NCBI GenBank assembly: GCA_034698045.1
Contig: JAQGAU010000864.1
Location: 1-23,109 of the forward strand
Origin: Paramacrobiotus richtersi
Lineage: Eukaryota > Tardigrada > Eutardigrada > Parachela > Macrobiotidae
Length of the DNA: 23,109 bases
Direction of reading: 5' to 3'
Positions 10,204-19,388 of the stretch are shown here, piece by piece. Within the stretch, counting starts at the first letter, position 1. Each line of letters starts with the position of its first letter. A program made the translations under genes and the position numbers. The notes beneath the pieces are model-generated. The model made no database searches and was not told the DNA's origin. It saw only the letters and a program-made list of their open reading frames with translations.

Positions 10204-11123
10204 ATGGCATCCGCCGTGTTTTATCTGTAAGTAATAACTCACTTGGCTACGATTCGCCTACGAATTACCGTTGTGGGGCGGATGCTCGTATTTCTGTCTA
10301 CAGTGCTTATTGTTAATATATTTCTCAAACGTTTGCGAGATACAAGCCGCACCGACCGATTTTTGTGGTTCAAACTTTGATCTGATCTACACATCCCTTA
10401 GATCTTCTCTTATTGTCAGCTTGTGCGTAATTATTACAAGTCGCTAATTGTTTGCGTTTTTCAGCGTCTCGGTTCTGTTAGTTGCTGGAGCGGCGATGGC
10501 TTCGACTCCAGTTAAGGGCGGATTAGGCGAGGTCAAGCCAGTTAATAACGATGCCAGAGAAGCGTTCAACGCGGTAAGAACGGCAATTAGCATCAAGCAC
10601 AAGTTACAACTTTTGCGCTGAATTTCCTAAATGCACGTTTTGAGAAATCGCGTTGTTGATATCAAGGATGTGACTTTCGAACGTAACAATGCATTTTAAA
10701 CAAAGCGTCGACTTCTTGGTGATTATAGTCCAACAATTGCCAGATTCCCGTGTTGAGAAAATTCAACTTCGAAGCCAAAAGTTGACTGAGACATAACCAG
10801 ATTGGTCCATTTGCTGCTGATTTGCAGGTTAAAACCGAGGTGGCAGCCAAGTACAGCCTGGACGCCGCGAAACTGGAGCCCGAACAGTATGCCACACAAA
10901 CTGTTGCCGGCACAATGTTTTTCATCAGGGTGAACTTATTGACTGCTATCAGTATGAAAACTTTCAGGAAATTAACTACTATTTTATAATTCTCTAGATC
11001 CGCATCACTAACCGGACGCACGACAACTATCTCTTCGCAAAGGTTTTGCGCGATATCCAGGGACACTTTACACTAAAGGGCACCCTGGATGCCGATACTC
11101 ACGAGGCACTTCGGTTTTTTTAA
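10204..11123 (+). CDS. cys4: secreted stefin-type cystatin (subfamily A)
   Basis: Exons 10204-10226, 10465-10573, 10828-10929 and 10998-11123 (TAA), 119 residues. The signal peptide is residues 1-21 (MASAVFYL from exon 1, then a VLLVAG core, ending Met-Ala-Ser). The mature start TPVKGGLGEVKPV carries the Gly26-Gly27 trunk. QTVAGTMFFIR spans 68-78 and VLRDIQGHFTL forms the second loop; the chain ends EALRFF. The 102-nt third exon, coding for 34 residues ending just after the QxVxG strand, matches the size and position I recall for the middle exon of vertebrate stefin genes. Splice sites are all canonical, with AGG|GTGAAC at exon 3. cys4 is intact and is the best reference for subfamily A. It lies tail to tail with cys5. 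Confidence 0.92.
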
Positions 11124-12099
11124 GCTAATATAAGGCTCCGTGGTGCACTTAAGAAAGCGCGGTTGGTTGAAATACATATAAACATCTCGTGTATGTGGTT
11201 GGTGATATTTTACCGTAATGTCAATCACTGATTAAAATCTACTGCTTGGCTAAAGTACAGAAAAACTGGAAAGCACGTTTCACATTAACCGGCTGGATTT
11301 TGTGTCTCAAGATCAGAAACAGAATGTGTGTGCCTGGAGTCTGATTATCTCCTTTCGATCATCTGCAGACAATGCGGAAACATGAGAGTTTTACGATGTA
11401 AGAATCATCCATACTTCCAACTTACAGTACCGATAACGAAAGCGTGATCATTTAATAAAACAAAATTTATTACGTTGTAATATTTACTCGGCGATGTCAC
11501 ATTAAGGTAGCCAACATTTGGCAGATATAGGTAATACATAGTGCTACTGATTATCAATCGGTCGACAGACCGACCAATCGTCCGATTATACTGGTGAAGG
11601 TCATCTATTCACGTTGAAACTTTGCACAGCCGTTAGAAGTTCGCATTTGTACAACTCTCACACTCTACTTACCCTTGCTGTTTTCTTCCGTTTTCATGCT
11701 ACAGTACCTCGTCCTTATCACGCCACATTCCACATATACAGCAAAGCAAAAACAGAAACAGAAAAAGCAAAACAAAAATTAAACAAAGCAAAGCAAAGCA
11801 GAACAGAAATTAATTTTAATGGCAAATCGCCGAGCACATTGTTATTACAATTACTGGTCAATTTTTCAGTTGAATTTCGAATGCGTTTGTTGTGTTCATG
11901 ATGTCAGTCCTTAACTAAAGTGTACCGATCGGCCATCTTGAAAGCGAATCATGATGCATTTATTTCGGTTGGATTGGTGTTAATTCAACCTAAACCTAAA
12001 ATCTAGAACAAGTATTTCTAAAGAATTTGAGTGAAATATTTCTAGAGATGCTCGACACGGTAAGAATTCGGATCGCACGCACTCGATCTGTAAGATGAT
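11124..12099. other. Tail-to-tail spacer cys4/cys5
   Basis: Convergent 3' flanks. The left ~330 bp are homologous to the 3' flank of cys7 (shared landmarks ACCGGCTGG-TTTTGT and AGTTTTxCGATGTAA). The right ~110 bp match the 3' flank of cys8 (TATTTCTAA-GAATT-GAGTGA, GCACGCACTCGATCTGTAAG). An A-rich CAAAGCAAAG run lies at 11740-11810. On the minus strand AATAAA at 11959-11964 could end cys5 transcripts. No gene is seen. Confidence 0.65.
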
Positions 12100-12735
12100 C
12101 TAAAAGTTCTCGAGCCGCTTTCCACTGGTGGTCTTTTTCACACTGGTCTTGACCACCTTGCCTCGCAGATCTGTGGTGATCTTGGCATGGAGCGCAACTG
12201 AACCATCATTTCCTGGCTTAATCTCCACGACGTAAACGGTTCCAGCAACGGCCTGCGAGATGTACCGTTGAGCTGTCAGCTTAGTGTCGCTAGGAAGATC
12301 GGCCTGTTGTCTGATTTGACCGGCTGCCTAAAGCATCGATATGAACTCATGGATTCCGGACAGAACCTGGTTAACCTTATGTTTACTATAATCTTATACG
12401 CAAAAAAGAAACATATTTGCGATAAACTTATCGTTACTTATGTTTACCGCATTGACGACTGTTTGAACATCGGCATCGGCCGGTTTGGTAGCGCTGAAAC
12501 CACCAAGGGTCGGTATTTCCTGAGGAGATGTCGCGCAGGTTAGTCCAACCAGGAAGAGTGCCAAAAAACTAGAAATGACAACGACCGACACTGGTTAGAT
12601 TAAGTTAACATTGTTAACGTCAATGCACACAACGCATGTAGCTCTCAGTAAACTTCCACTGTCTTGAACCCCACTCTGACATTGAACAATTATAATTGGT
12701 ACTAAGGTCACTTACGCGACGACAAGCGAGGCCAT
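12100..12735 (-). CDS. cys5: secreted stefin-type cystatin (subfamily B)
   Basis: Exons on the minus strand: 12716-12735, 12448-12568 and 12100-12327 (stop 12100-12102), 122 residues. Exon 1 encodes MASLVV plus part of Ala7 and splices at GTAAGT. Residues 1-19 are a signal peptide with an FLALFLVG core. The mature part reads TSPQEIPTLGGFSATKPAD (Gly29-Gly30 trunk), then QAVAG at 72-76 followed by TVYVVEIKPGND. The C-terminal strands HAKITTDLRGKVV and an ENF end follow. In this subfamily the QxVxG strand and C-terminus share one exon; the intron that splits them in subfamily A is absent. No cysteine follows the signal peptide. All sites are canonical and the frame is intact, making this the reference for subfamily B. 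Confidence 0.9.
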
Positions 12736-12828
12736 GGTCGTTCTGGAGGGAATAGCAGCGGATAGACTGGAAAAGCGGGAGAAGTGCTTCGATACCGTTG
12801 TTACTGAACAACAAAAATTCAGACGGAA

Positions 12829-12836
12829 TTTTTATA
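12829..12836 (-). promoter_or_regulatory. TATA box of cys5
   Basis: TATAAAAA on the minus strand, about 94 bp before the cys5 ATG. Confidence 0.75.
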
Positions 12837-14087
12837 TCCGATAAATTTGTTGTTGATGTAAATTCCAGTGTCTGGATCAAAACAGCTGTCTGGCTGGTTG
12901 AGACGCCAGCGATTGCTGCGATTTCTGGCAGCGATCTTATAACATTTTTGCTGGCAGCCGTTACGTAACACAAGCTAGCTATAGAATACAGTCGATACAA
13001 ATTTGGTAATATTCAAGAGCGGCAACTACATTATTTTGCTTTACAGATCATTGGTATTACATCTTCGATGACCTTGAACTCCATCGACCGGCGTCTCGAT
13101 ACAAGCGGCAGAATGACTGTACTAGTGTACACTGACTGAAAATGGAGAAGTTAGACGGTACCTGATCAAGATGAACTTTAGCTGGCAGTGCAGTTTGTTC
13201 AATATTATGCAACAGTATTTGGTATAATATCATTACAGTATTCATAATACGTTGTTACGCAAATTATTCCCCAAAAAGCAGTTTCACAGCAGCCAGAAAT
13301 ATTTTTTTCTAAGTTCAATGAATTACTATGTGTTTGCATATACGTTTTCGAATTTTTCGAATTAGGGCCTGGATTCCCTTGTAAGTCTAACTTAAACTGT
13401 AACGGTATGCTGAACTGTGCAATAGGAATTGTGCAACTGCATACTCACAATCATACGATAGACACGGGCATTTCTGTGGGGCAACCACTCATGCACCCCA
13501 AATGTTGCAAGGCCGGGGGGTAAACATTTTATCGGCCTGGTCAGCGGAGAACAAACACATGCAAACGGACTATTCGTACGACCGCGTTTAGCTGCGTATA
13601 TGTACAGACACAAACCGAACATTGATACCATTAGCCTCAATTAACGTCTTCCAGTTCTGTCTGTGTTCCAGCTGGGGTCTGTTTTCTGGTAGGTTGTACC
13701 AAAGCGTACAGATAAATGGTTGTAATAACTGAGTTTAGTATTTGGACCCAGTTTCTATCGTCTGCGCAAAAGCAGTGTTACTGTTTGCATGAACGGATAT
13801 ATTGTGCAAAATAATAAATCTAATAAATTCCGCGCAAGTAGTCTCACAAGTTTTGCTTCATTTGTAAGTCTAGTTGTCAGTCTACTTGTGTCACGGATGT
13901 ATGTCACGGACAGCAGACATTTCTTTGACAAAAGCATTAGAAAACACAAACTCATTAGTTCAAATTGCCGCGAAGCTCGGTGACGTTTCATCTTCAAGAC
14001 ATAAAACATTGAAAAACGTTTCTCCGTTTTTAGTTCGAAGTTACGTCAACTGCATTGACACGGATTTTAAACATAAAGAAAGGGCCT
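12837..14087. other. Spacer upstream of cys5 and downstream of cys6
   Basis: The left part includes an upstream element of subfamily B: GACCTTGAACTCC...GTCTCGATACA near 13069-13115, also found upstream of cys6 (near 15185) and cys8 (near 18542). The stretch at about 13690-13980 is a diverged repeat of sequence at 21.7-22.2 kb. Nothing else is recognisable. Confidence 0.6.
13690..13980. repeat. Dispersed repeat, copy 1 (partner at 21.7-22.2 kb)
   Basis: Shared phrases with the second copy include GTTGTACCAAAGCGTAC, TATCGTCTGC, AGATATTGTGCAAA-like text, AGTTTT-TTCATTTGT, GACATTTCTTTG and AAAAGCA. By eye the match is about 70% over 200 bp. In copy 2 the GTTGTACCAAAGCGTAC part lies some 400 bp downstream of the rest instead of upstream, so the pieces are rearranged. 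No coding potential. Confidence 0.6.
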
Positions 14088-14869
14088 TCAAAACATAAGA
14101 TCGAGAGACGGGACATGCTGAACTTTTTTTGCGATACTTGACACTGGCAACTGGGCCAAACTTTCAGCGTTTGCTATTACACGAATCAGGGTAAACCCTT
14201 TGCCCTCCAAATCTGCGGAGATCATGGCGTGGATCACTTTAGCATTTCCTGCCTGAATCTCCACAGTATAACTGGTTCCAGCAACGGCTTGGGACCTGTA
14301 CCGTAGAGCGGTCAGCGTGGAGCCGCTAGGAAGCTTGGCTTTAGTTCGGATTTGATCGGCTACCTAAAGCAATGCGAAAGAAATAATATATGGATTCTTC
14401 CCATGATCGCGGTTCAGTATATCGAACTGCGCCAACGTGCTGAATACAGGACGACAATAACTAACAAATGCAATTACTAGGCCGAATCACGGCGGTGATG
14501 TGCACTCGAGACTCGAGACGCGGTTGAATCAAAGTACATATCTGTACTAGTTTTATACGCAAAATGAAGATATTTTCTATTATAGTATTATTTACCGCAT
14601 CCACATCTTTTTGAACATCAGCAGCGGCATCTTTGGTAGCGCTGAAACCGCCGCCGAGCGTTGCAGGAGATCCGGCGTAGGGCGTAGGTCAGTCCAACCA
14701 GAAAAAATGCCAAGAAACTGAAACAAACAGCGTGTGTTACCGATTTATTTTACACCATGTTTATTGAAATACGTTACACGTACAATTCCAAAGTTACGTT
14801 CGTTCCTTACACTAGTCCAAAAACCACGATCAGTGGGAAGGTCACTTACGCGACGATTAGTGAGGCCAT
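14088..14869 (-). pseudogene. cys6: subfamily B cystatin, out of frame after the signal peptide
   Basis: Minus-strand exons 14850-14869, 14596-14717 and 14088-14363 match cys5 in order, splice sites and phase, except exon 2. It holds a 7-bp tandem duplication (GGCGTAG twice, 14674-14687) at the junction of signal peptide and mature chain, so the signal frame and the mature frame no longer join. Everything after it is open in one frame: a GSPATLGGGFSATK trunk, RSQAVAGTSYTVEI with an intact loop, and HAMISADLEGK. The C-terminus then departs from cys5 and cys8 and runs about 15 residues further, ending LDLMF. The intact loop and splice sites suggest the break is young, or an allele or assembly error. 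A TATAATA box lies at 14961-14967. The call as a pseudogene rests on the single frame break. Confidence 0.7.
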
Positions 14870-14960
14870 AGTCGCGGTTGGAGGGAAAAGTAGCAGTTAT
14901 ACTGGAAAAATGGGAGAAGTGCGTTTATGCCGTTGTACCACACAAGAAAAGCAGTTCACA

Positions 14961-14967
14961 TATTATA
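14961..14967 (-). promoter_or_regulatory. TATA-like box of cys6
   Basis: TATAATA on the minus strand, about 92 bp before the cys6 ATG. Confidence 0.55.
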
Positions 14968-15380
14968 CCCGATTACTTAATTCCTTGTTGATGTACTCCA
15001 GTGTCTGAGTGGATAAACCTCCAGCGTCTGAGGCAAACAGCTCGGAGGTAATTATCTGGCTGCTAGGAATGACAACCCATGCTTTACGTTATGCAGCATG
15101 TAACGAGTATAAAAAGTAAATGATTAAGAACCCTAGCTAATTATAACAATGAAGTTGCAGATCAACCTACCAGTACTACATTTGACGACCTTGAACCCGG
15201 TGTTTCGATACAGGTGGCCGGATGGCTGTGCGCCGATTCATCAGCTTTTCGCCAAAACAAATGTAATAAGTGCATTCTATCAGTTATATGTAGAGGTACA
15301 CATGTTGGTTTGATTATGATTTATGCACGTTTCGCCCGCTCACCAAGTGTGTGGTAGACTTGGACTGCTTCGTTCGCGAT

Positions 15381-15387
15381 TATAACA
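15381..15387 (+). promoter_or_regulatory. TATA-like box of cys7
   Basis: TATAACA, 91-97 bp before the cys7 ATG, in the same place as TATAAAA in cys3 and cys4. cys8 uses the same variant. The outer promoter module seen before cys3, cys4 and cys9 is missing in front of cys7. Confidence 0.55.
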
Positions 15388-15477
15388 GAGGACCAGTCGA
15401 AGCCTAAAATCCAGCTACGGTTGCGGTTCATTTGGCATTTAATAAAGGCAGATAGACCTAGAACCTCATTTCGGAAA

Positions 15478-16397
15478 ATGACATCCACCATGCTGTCTCT
15501 GCAGTTTCTGCACACATGGTACGCTGTTTTAATACGAATAACCGTTGTGAGTGCTGATATTGCTATATACAGTACTATATACAACTGTACTCGTTTTGCG
15601 TAAACTATGTACGCGATATTTTACACCTGCCGTTCGATTTTTGTGGTTTGACTTTGTACAAATCTTTGAGATTTCCACTCCGCTTGTGCTACGACCTACG
15701 GTCAATAATTACAACAACAGACTGGCTGATTTTCTGTCTTTTTCAGCGTTTCGGTTCTGTTGGTTGCTGGGCTGGCCTTAGCCTCGACTCCCATTAAGGG
15801 CGGAGTAGGAGCGGTCAAACCAGTTGATGATGATGCTCGAGAAGCATTCAACGCGGTAAAACAGATAAAAGCAGTCGCTGTAATCCCTAATTAAATGCGA
15901 TTTTTGAGACATTCGCGTTGTTGTTAACAAGGATGTAACCGTAGTTTAAATAAACGCTGACTTCTTGCTATTTGTTACTTGTCATAGCGATGTTTTCCAT
16001 GAAGAAAGATCCCCGTGTTGAAATCTACGTCGAGACATATATAAGTACTGTAAAGCCCAAATTACAGTAGAGATATAACCAGATTGTTCCTATTTGCAGG
16101 TTAAAAATGAGGTGGCTGCCAAGTTTCACGTTGACGCCGCGACAATGACGTCTGAGAAATATTCCAAACAGACTGTTGCCGGCACAATGTTTTTTATCAG
16201 GGTGACGTTATTGGCTTTTACTCGTGTGTAGACGTTTAGGAAGCTGACTATTATTCTATAATTCCCAGATCCACATCACCGCACCGACGATCGACCACTT
16301 TGTTTTCGCAAAGGTTTTGCGCGATATCCACGGACACTTCACACTGGAGGAAACACAGGATGACATTAGTAACGAGGAACTTCGGGTTCAAAATTAA
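15478..16397 (+). CDS. cys7: secreted stefin-type cystatin (subfamily A) with moved exon 1 donor
   Basis: Exons 15478-15518, 15747-15855, 16100-16201 and 16269-16397 (TAA), 126 residues. The donor used by cys3 and cys4 at this spot (CT|GTAAGT) reads CT|GCAGTT here. The next good donor, TG|GTACGC 18 nt downstream, keeps the phase and adds QFLHTC to the signal peptide. With the ancestral site as a GC donor, exon 1 would end at 15500 and the protein would be 120 residues. The rest is intact: VLLVAGLALAS signal core, STPIKGGVGAVKPVDDD trunk, QTVAGTMFFIR at 74-84 in the long form, VLRDIHGHFTL, and an acidic EETQDD before the end VQN. The mature part has no cysteine. AATAAA at 16436-16441, about 40 bp after the stop, fits a poly(A) signal. 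It lies head to head with cys6 and tail to tail with cys8. Confidence 0.82.
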
Positions 16398-17461
16398 GCA
16401 CTTGGCTTGGTGCGCTTCTGAAAGCGCGGTTCAGTAATAAAAATCTCGTGCATGCTTGCTGCTTGTTAAGTCATTTTGCGACGTCTTATACTGCAATGTC
16501 AACCTTGATTGTAATACACCGCTTGGCCAGCGGGAATGAGAATCGGGAAACCTAGATTTTGTTGTTAATCGGCTGGGTTGATTTTTAAGTGAATTACCGC
16601 GACCAAAACATCTCCATGCCCGCCCAGCTGCAGGAACATGAAATCTTCTTCGACATCTACAGATATTATCGAACTAACAGAAGTTTTCCGATGTAATTGT
16701 AATGCACCTGAATCTCCATAATAAAACAGCGGACAAAACACCGGACAGATTCACCTTCGAGGGACAGTTATCAATATTTCTGAATGCGATTTGATTATGC
16801 GAACAATAAATAAATCGATTACTGGTAGAACATAATATACATATGAGCTTTGTCAGCCACAGCCAGAGGAGGAATTCGTTGGTCGGTGACTCGGTATGTC
16901 TCACTTGCCAGTTCCCCTGTATATGCCGAATATGTGCAGGAGTGCCACAGCCAATAAACAAGTAAAACTGCCAGTTACTTATTATCGGCTTTTTGTTAGC
17001 ACGACTATATAGGGTAATAGTGGCCGAAGTGGATAGCCATTCGTAACACGAGACCTGAGTTATCGGATAGCGTCAGTTGGTGTTTTGCAAACCGGAAAAT
17101 ATTTTGGGCTTAAATCTTCCATACTAGTCTAAATCAACTATAAACGTTACCGCTATAAAACGGCGAAAGTACGAGAAAACTGAACAGGGAGAACAGCGTA
17201 ACTGAACGGTGTTTATTATTGATGGTATTACCGGTACTGGCTGTGCACAGACATATTACCAAAAGCTCGCAGGCAAACAAATTTCCTGCTGTATGCTGTA
17301 AAAATTAATCACCGTACACTTTCGCATTTTGATCGAGTCAGGGCTGCGCGCCCAATATTCTCAACGACAAATATTTCTAAGGAATTCGAGTGAGCTGTTT
17401 CTGGAGAAGCTTTGCATGATATGGCAAGCATTCAGAGCACGCACTCGATCTGTAAGATGAT
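16398..17461. other. Tail-to-tail spacer cys7/cys8
   Basis: Homologous at its two ends to the cys4/cys5 spacer, which shows that the A+B pair was duplicated with its spacer. The middle (about 16740-17340) has no match I can see and no plausible gene. Confidence 0.6.
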
Positions 17462-18253
17462 CTAGAAGTCCAGGAGCGGCTTTCCATTGGTGGTCTTTGT
17501 CACACTGGTCTCGGTCACGTGGCCGTCCACATCTGTGGTGATCTTGGCATGGAGCACAGTTAAACTGCGATCATTTCCCGGCTTAACCTCCACGATATAA
17601 ATGAATCCAATAATGTTAATGGAGTCCTCCATAACGACTTTCGAGATGTACCGTTGAGGGGTCAGCTTAGTGTCGTTAGGAAGATCGGCTTGTTTTCTGA
17701 TTCTGTCGGCTGCCTAAAGCATCATAAAATCAACCCTTTTCCGCGGATGCTTCACAAAACCCGGTTAATCTTGTACTGTAATCTTGTGCGTAAAAGGGAG
17801 GAGATTTTGATCTGCGCTAAATTTATCGTTATATTTACCCATTCCACGACTTGTTTAACCTCAGCATCGGCTTTCTTGGTAGCACTGAAACCACCAACGG
17901 TCGGTAGTGGTTTCTGGGGAGATGTCGCGCTGGTCAATCCAACCAGGAAGAGTGCAAAAAAACTAGAAATAACACCGACCGACACTGATGGTTAGTTAAA
18001 TTGAACATTGTTAACGTAAACACAACGCGTGCAGCTCTCAGTAAACTTTTTTTGCCTGAACATTACTCTGACATTACTCAGTCATAAGGGGTACTAAGGT
18101 CCCTTCTACTTTTCTGACTAATTTAATTTGGCATTGTTCAAATAAATACGCTGAAAGTACAATTATCAGTAACTTTCATCGCCATTAATACTGCTGTGCT
18201 TTAAAACTGTACAGTCATGATTAGCTCACTTACGCGACGACTGGTGAGGCCAT
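17462..18253 (-). CDS. cys8: subfamily B cystatin with disrupted inhibitory loop
   Basis: Minus-strand exons 18234-18253, 17839-17962 and 17462-17713 (stop 17462-17464), 131 residues, all splice sites canonical and frame intact. The signal peptide is residues 1-19 (MASPVVAFFALFLVG core). The trunk TVGGFSATKKAD is kept (Gly30-Gly31). The first hairpin, QAVAG in cys5, is KVV-MEDSINI-IG here (73-84). Gln is replaced by Lys and seven residues (76-82) are inserted in frame, from a 21-nt insertion at 17612-17632. Flanking strands (YIS before, IYIVEVKPGND after) and the C-terminus (HAKITTDVDGHVTETS, ending LLDF) stay close to cys5. Papain-type inhibition through this loop is unlikely. It could bind another partner, act only by its other edges, or be drifting. 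The open frame over 131 codons argues against simple decay. Confidence 0.87.
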
Positions 18254-18350
18254 GGTCGTGGTTGGAGTGAGCAGAACTAGATTATACTGGATGGAAAACA
18301 GAGAAGTGCGTTTATGCCGTTGTTACTCCGCAAGCAAAGTTACGCTCCCC

Positions 18351-18357
18351 TGTTATA
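18351..18357 (-). promoter_or_regulatory. TATA-like box of cys8
   Basis: TATAACA on the minus strand, about 98 bp before the cys8 ATG, same variant as cys7. Confidence 0.55.
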
Positions 18358-19158
18358 CCCGGAAAATTTGTTATCGATAAACTCCAGTGTCTCAAACAGC
18401 ACGAAGGTGTTTGGCTATTTGAAATGACAGGTTGCGCCTTAAAACGCCATATGTTATAACTTATGTTGTATAACACGTAACCAGTATAAAAAATTGATGA
18501 TTAAGAAGGCCACCTGACAATGAAGTTGCAGATTAACATAGCACCTTTGGCGACCTTGAACTCCACCACCTGGTGTCTCGATGCAGGTGGCCGTATGACT
18601 GTACGCAGATGCATCAACGTTTCGCCAAAAAGAGTGTGATATGTTCATTCTGTCCTTATGTCGGTTTGATTACGATTGAACATCAAACATCCATGTATCG
18701 CCCGCGGTCAAGATGCGGTATGAGGGACTAGCAGGCGTTGGACGGTCGCAGTTATATCAAATGGGGGAGTTATATCAAATGTGGGCGACGCCAGCTAACC
18801 TACTAAACTAACGCGAGCTATATTGCAAAACTTATGACAAGCGAGATTTTTTCTGAAAACACAGCTAATAAGCAAGTAGCGGTATGAAAAGTGGTGCTTG
18901 CACCTGAAAAAGAGTGTTATTATAGTTCGAAACTGCATATGTAAGCTCGTGCATTTGAGCAGCATCAGCTTTGAAGCCGGACTGTAGAACATACCCAACA
19001 GTAGGCAGGCACTACTAGTCAGCCCACCGACTGATTCGGCTCGGTTCAGCGTACCTTCGCGCAGTATAGCAAGGCATCGTACCTGATGGCACACTACATT
19101 TTATTCACGAGAGCCCGCGTACCGGATCGTTTACTACGGTATTGGGTGTATTGCACTC
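18358..19158. other. Head-to-head spacer cys8/cys9, left part
   Basis: From 18358 to about 18720 this matches the cys6/cys7 spacer (ACCTTGAACTCC..., GCATCAACGTTTCGCCAAAA, T(A/T)TCGCCCGC). The stretch from about 18740 has no counterpart between cys6 and cys7. GTTATATCAAATG occurs twice (18751-18763 and 18768-18780). No gene is seen. Confidence 0.55.
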
Positions 19159-19388
19159 ATTGCACGGAATTTGATCATTATTCCGAGACGACAACACATG
19201 CAGTAAACCGTAGTTCCCCAGGCGGCTTTCCCAGATCGTTCTCTACATCGAAACACAGTTCAACTTCTGTTAGACCCGGACCATTTCGTTCGCGGGTTAC
19301 ACAGGAAGACTATTCGACGCCTAAAAGTGAGCTACGGTTGCGTTTTATCTGGCATTTGATTAAGGCAGATAGACCTAGCGCCCCCCTT
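19159..19388 (+). promoter_or_regulatory. Decayed promoter module of cys9
   Basis: Third copy of the module before cys3 and cys4, more diverged. The place of the TATA box reads GGTTACAC, so the box is lost. The last ~100 bp are closest to the cys7 flank (ATTTCGTTCGCG, CTACGGTTGCG, AAGGCAGATAGACCTAG). Confidence 0.6.

Noticed and set aside
10662-11066. 134-codon minus-strand open frame
   Set aside because: It runs opposite cys4 exons 3 and 4 and the intron between them, so it is a shadow of the real gene.
12268-12543. Plus-strand open frame across cys5
   Set aside because: It is antisense to cys5 exons 2 and 3. The equivalent frame over cys8 (17654-17995) is likewise a shadow.
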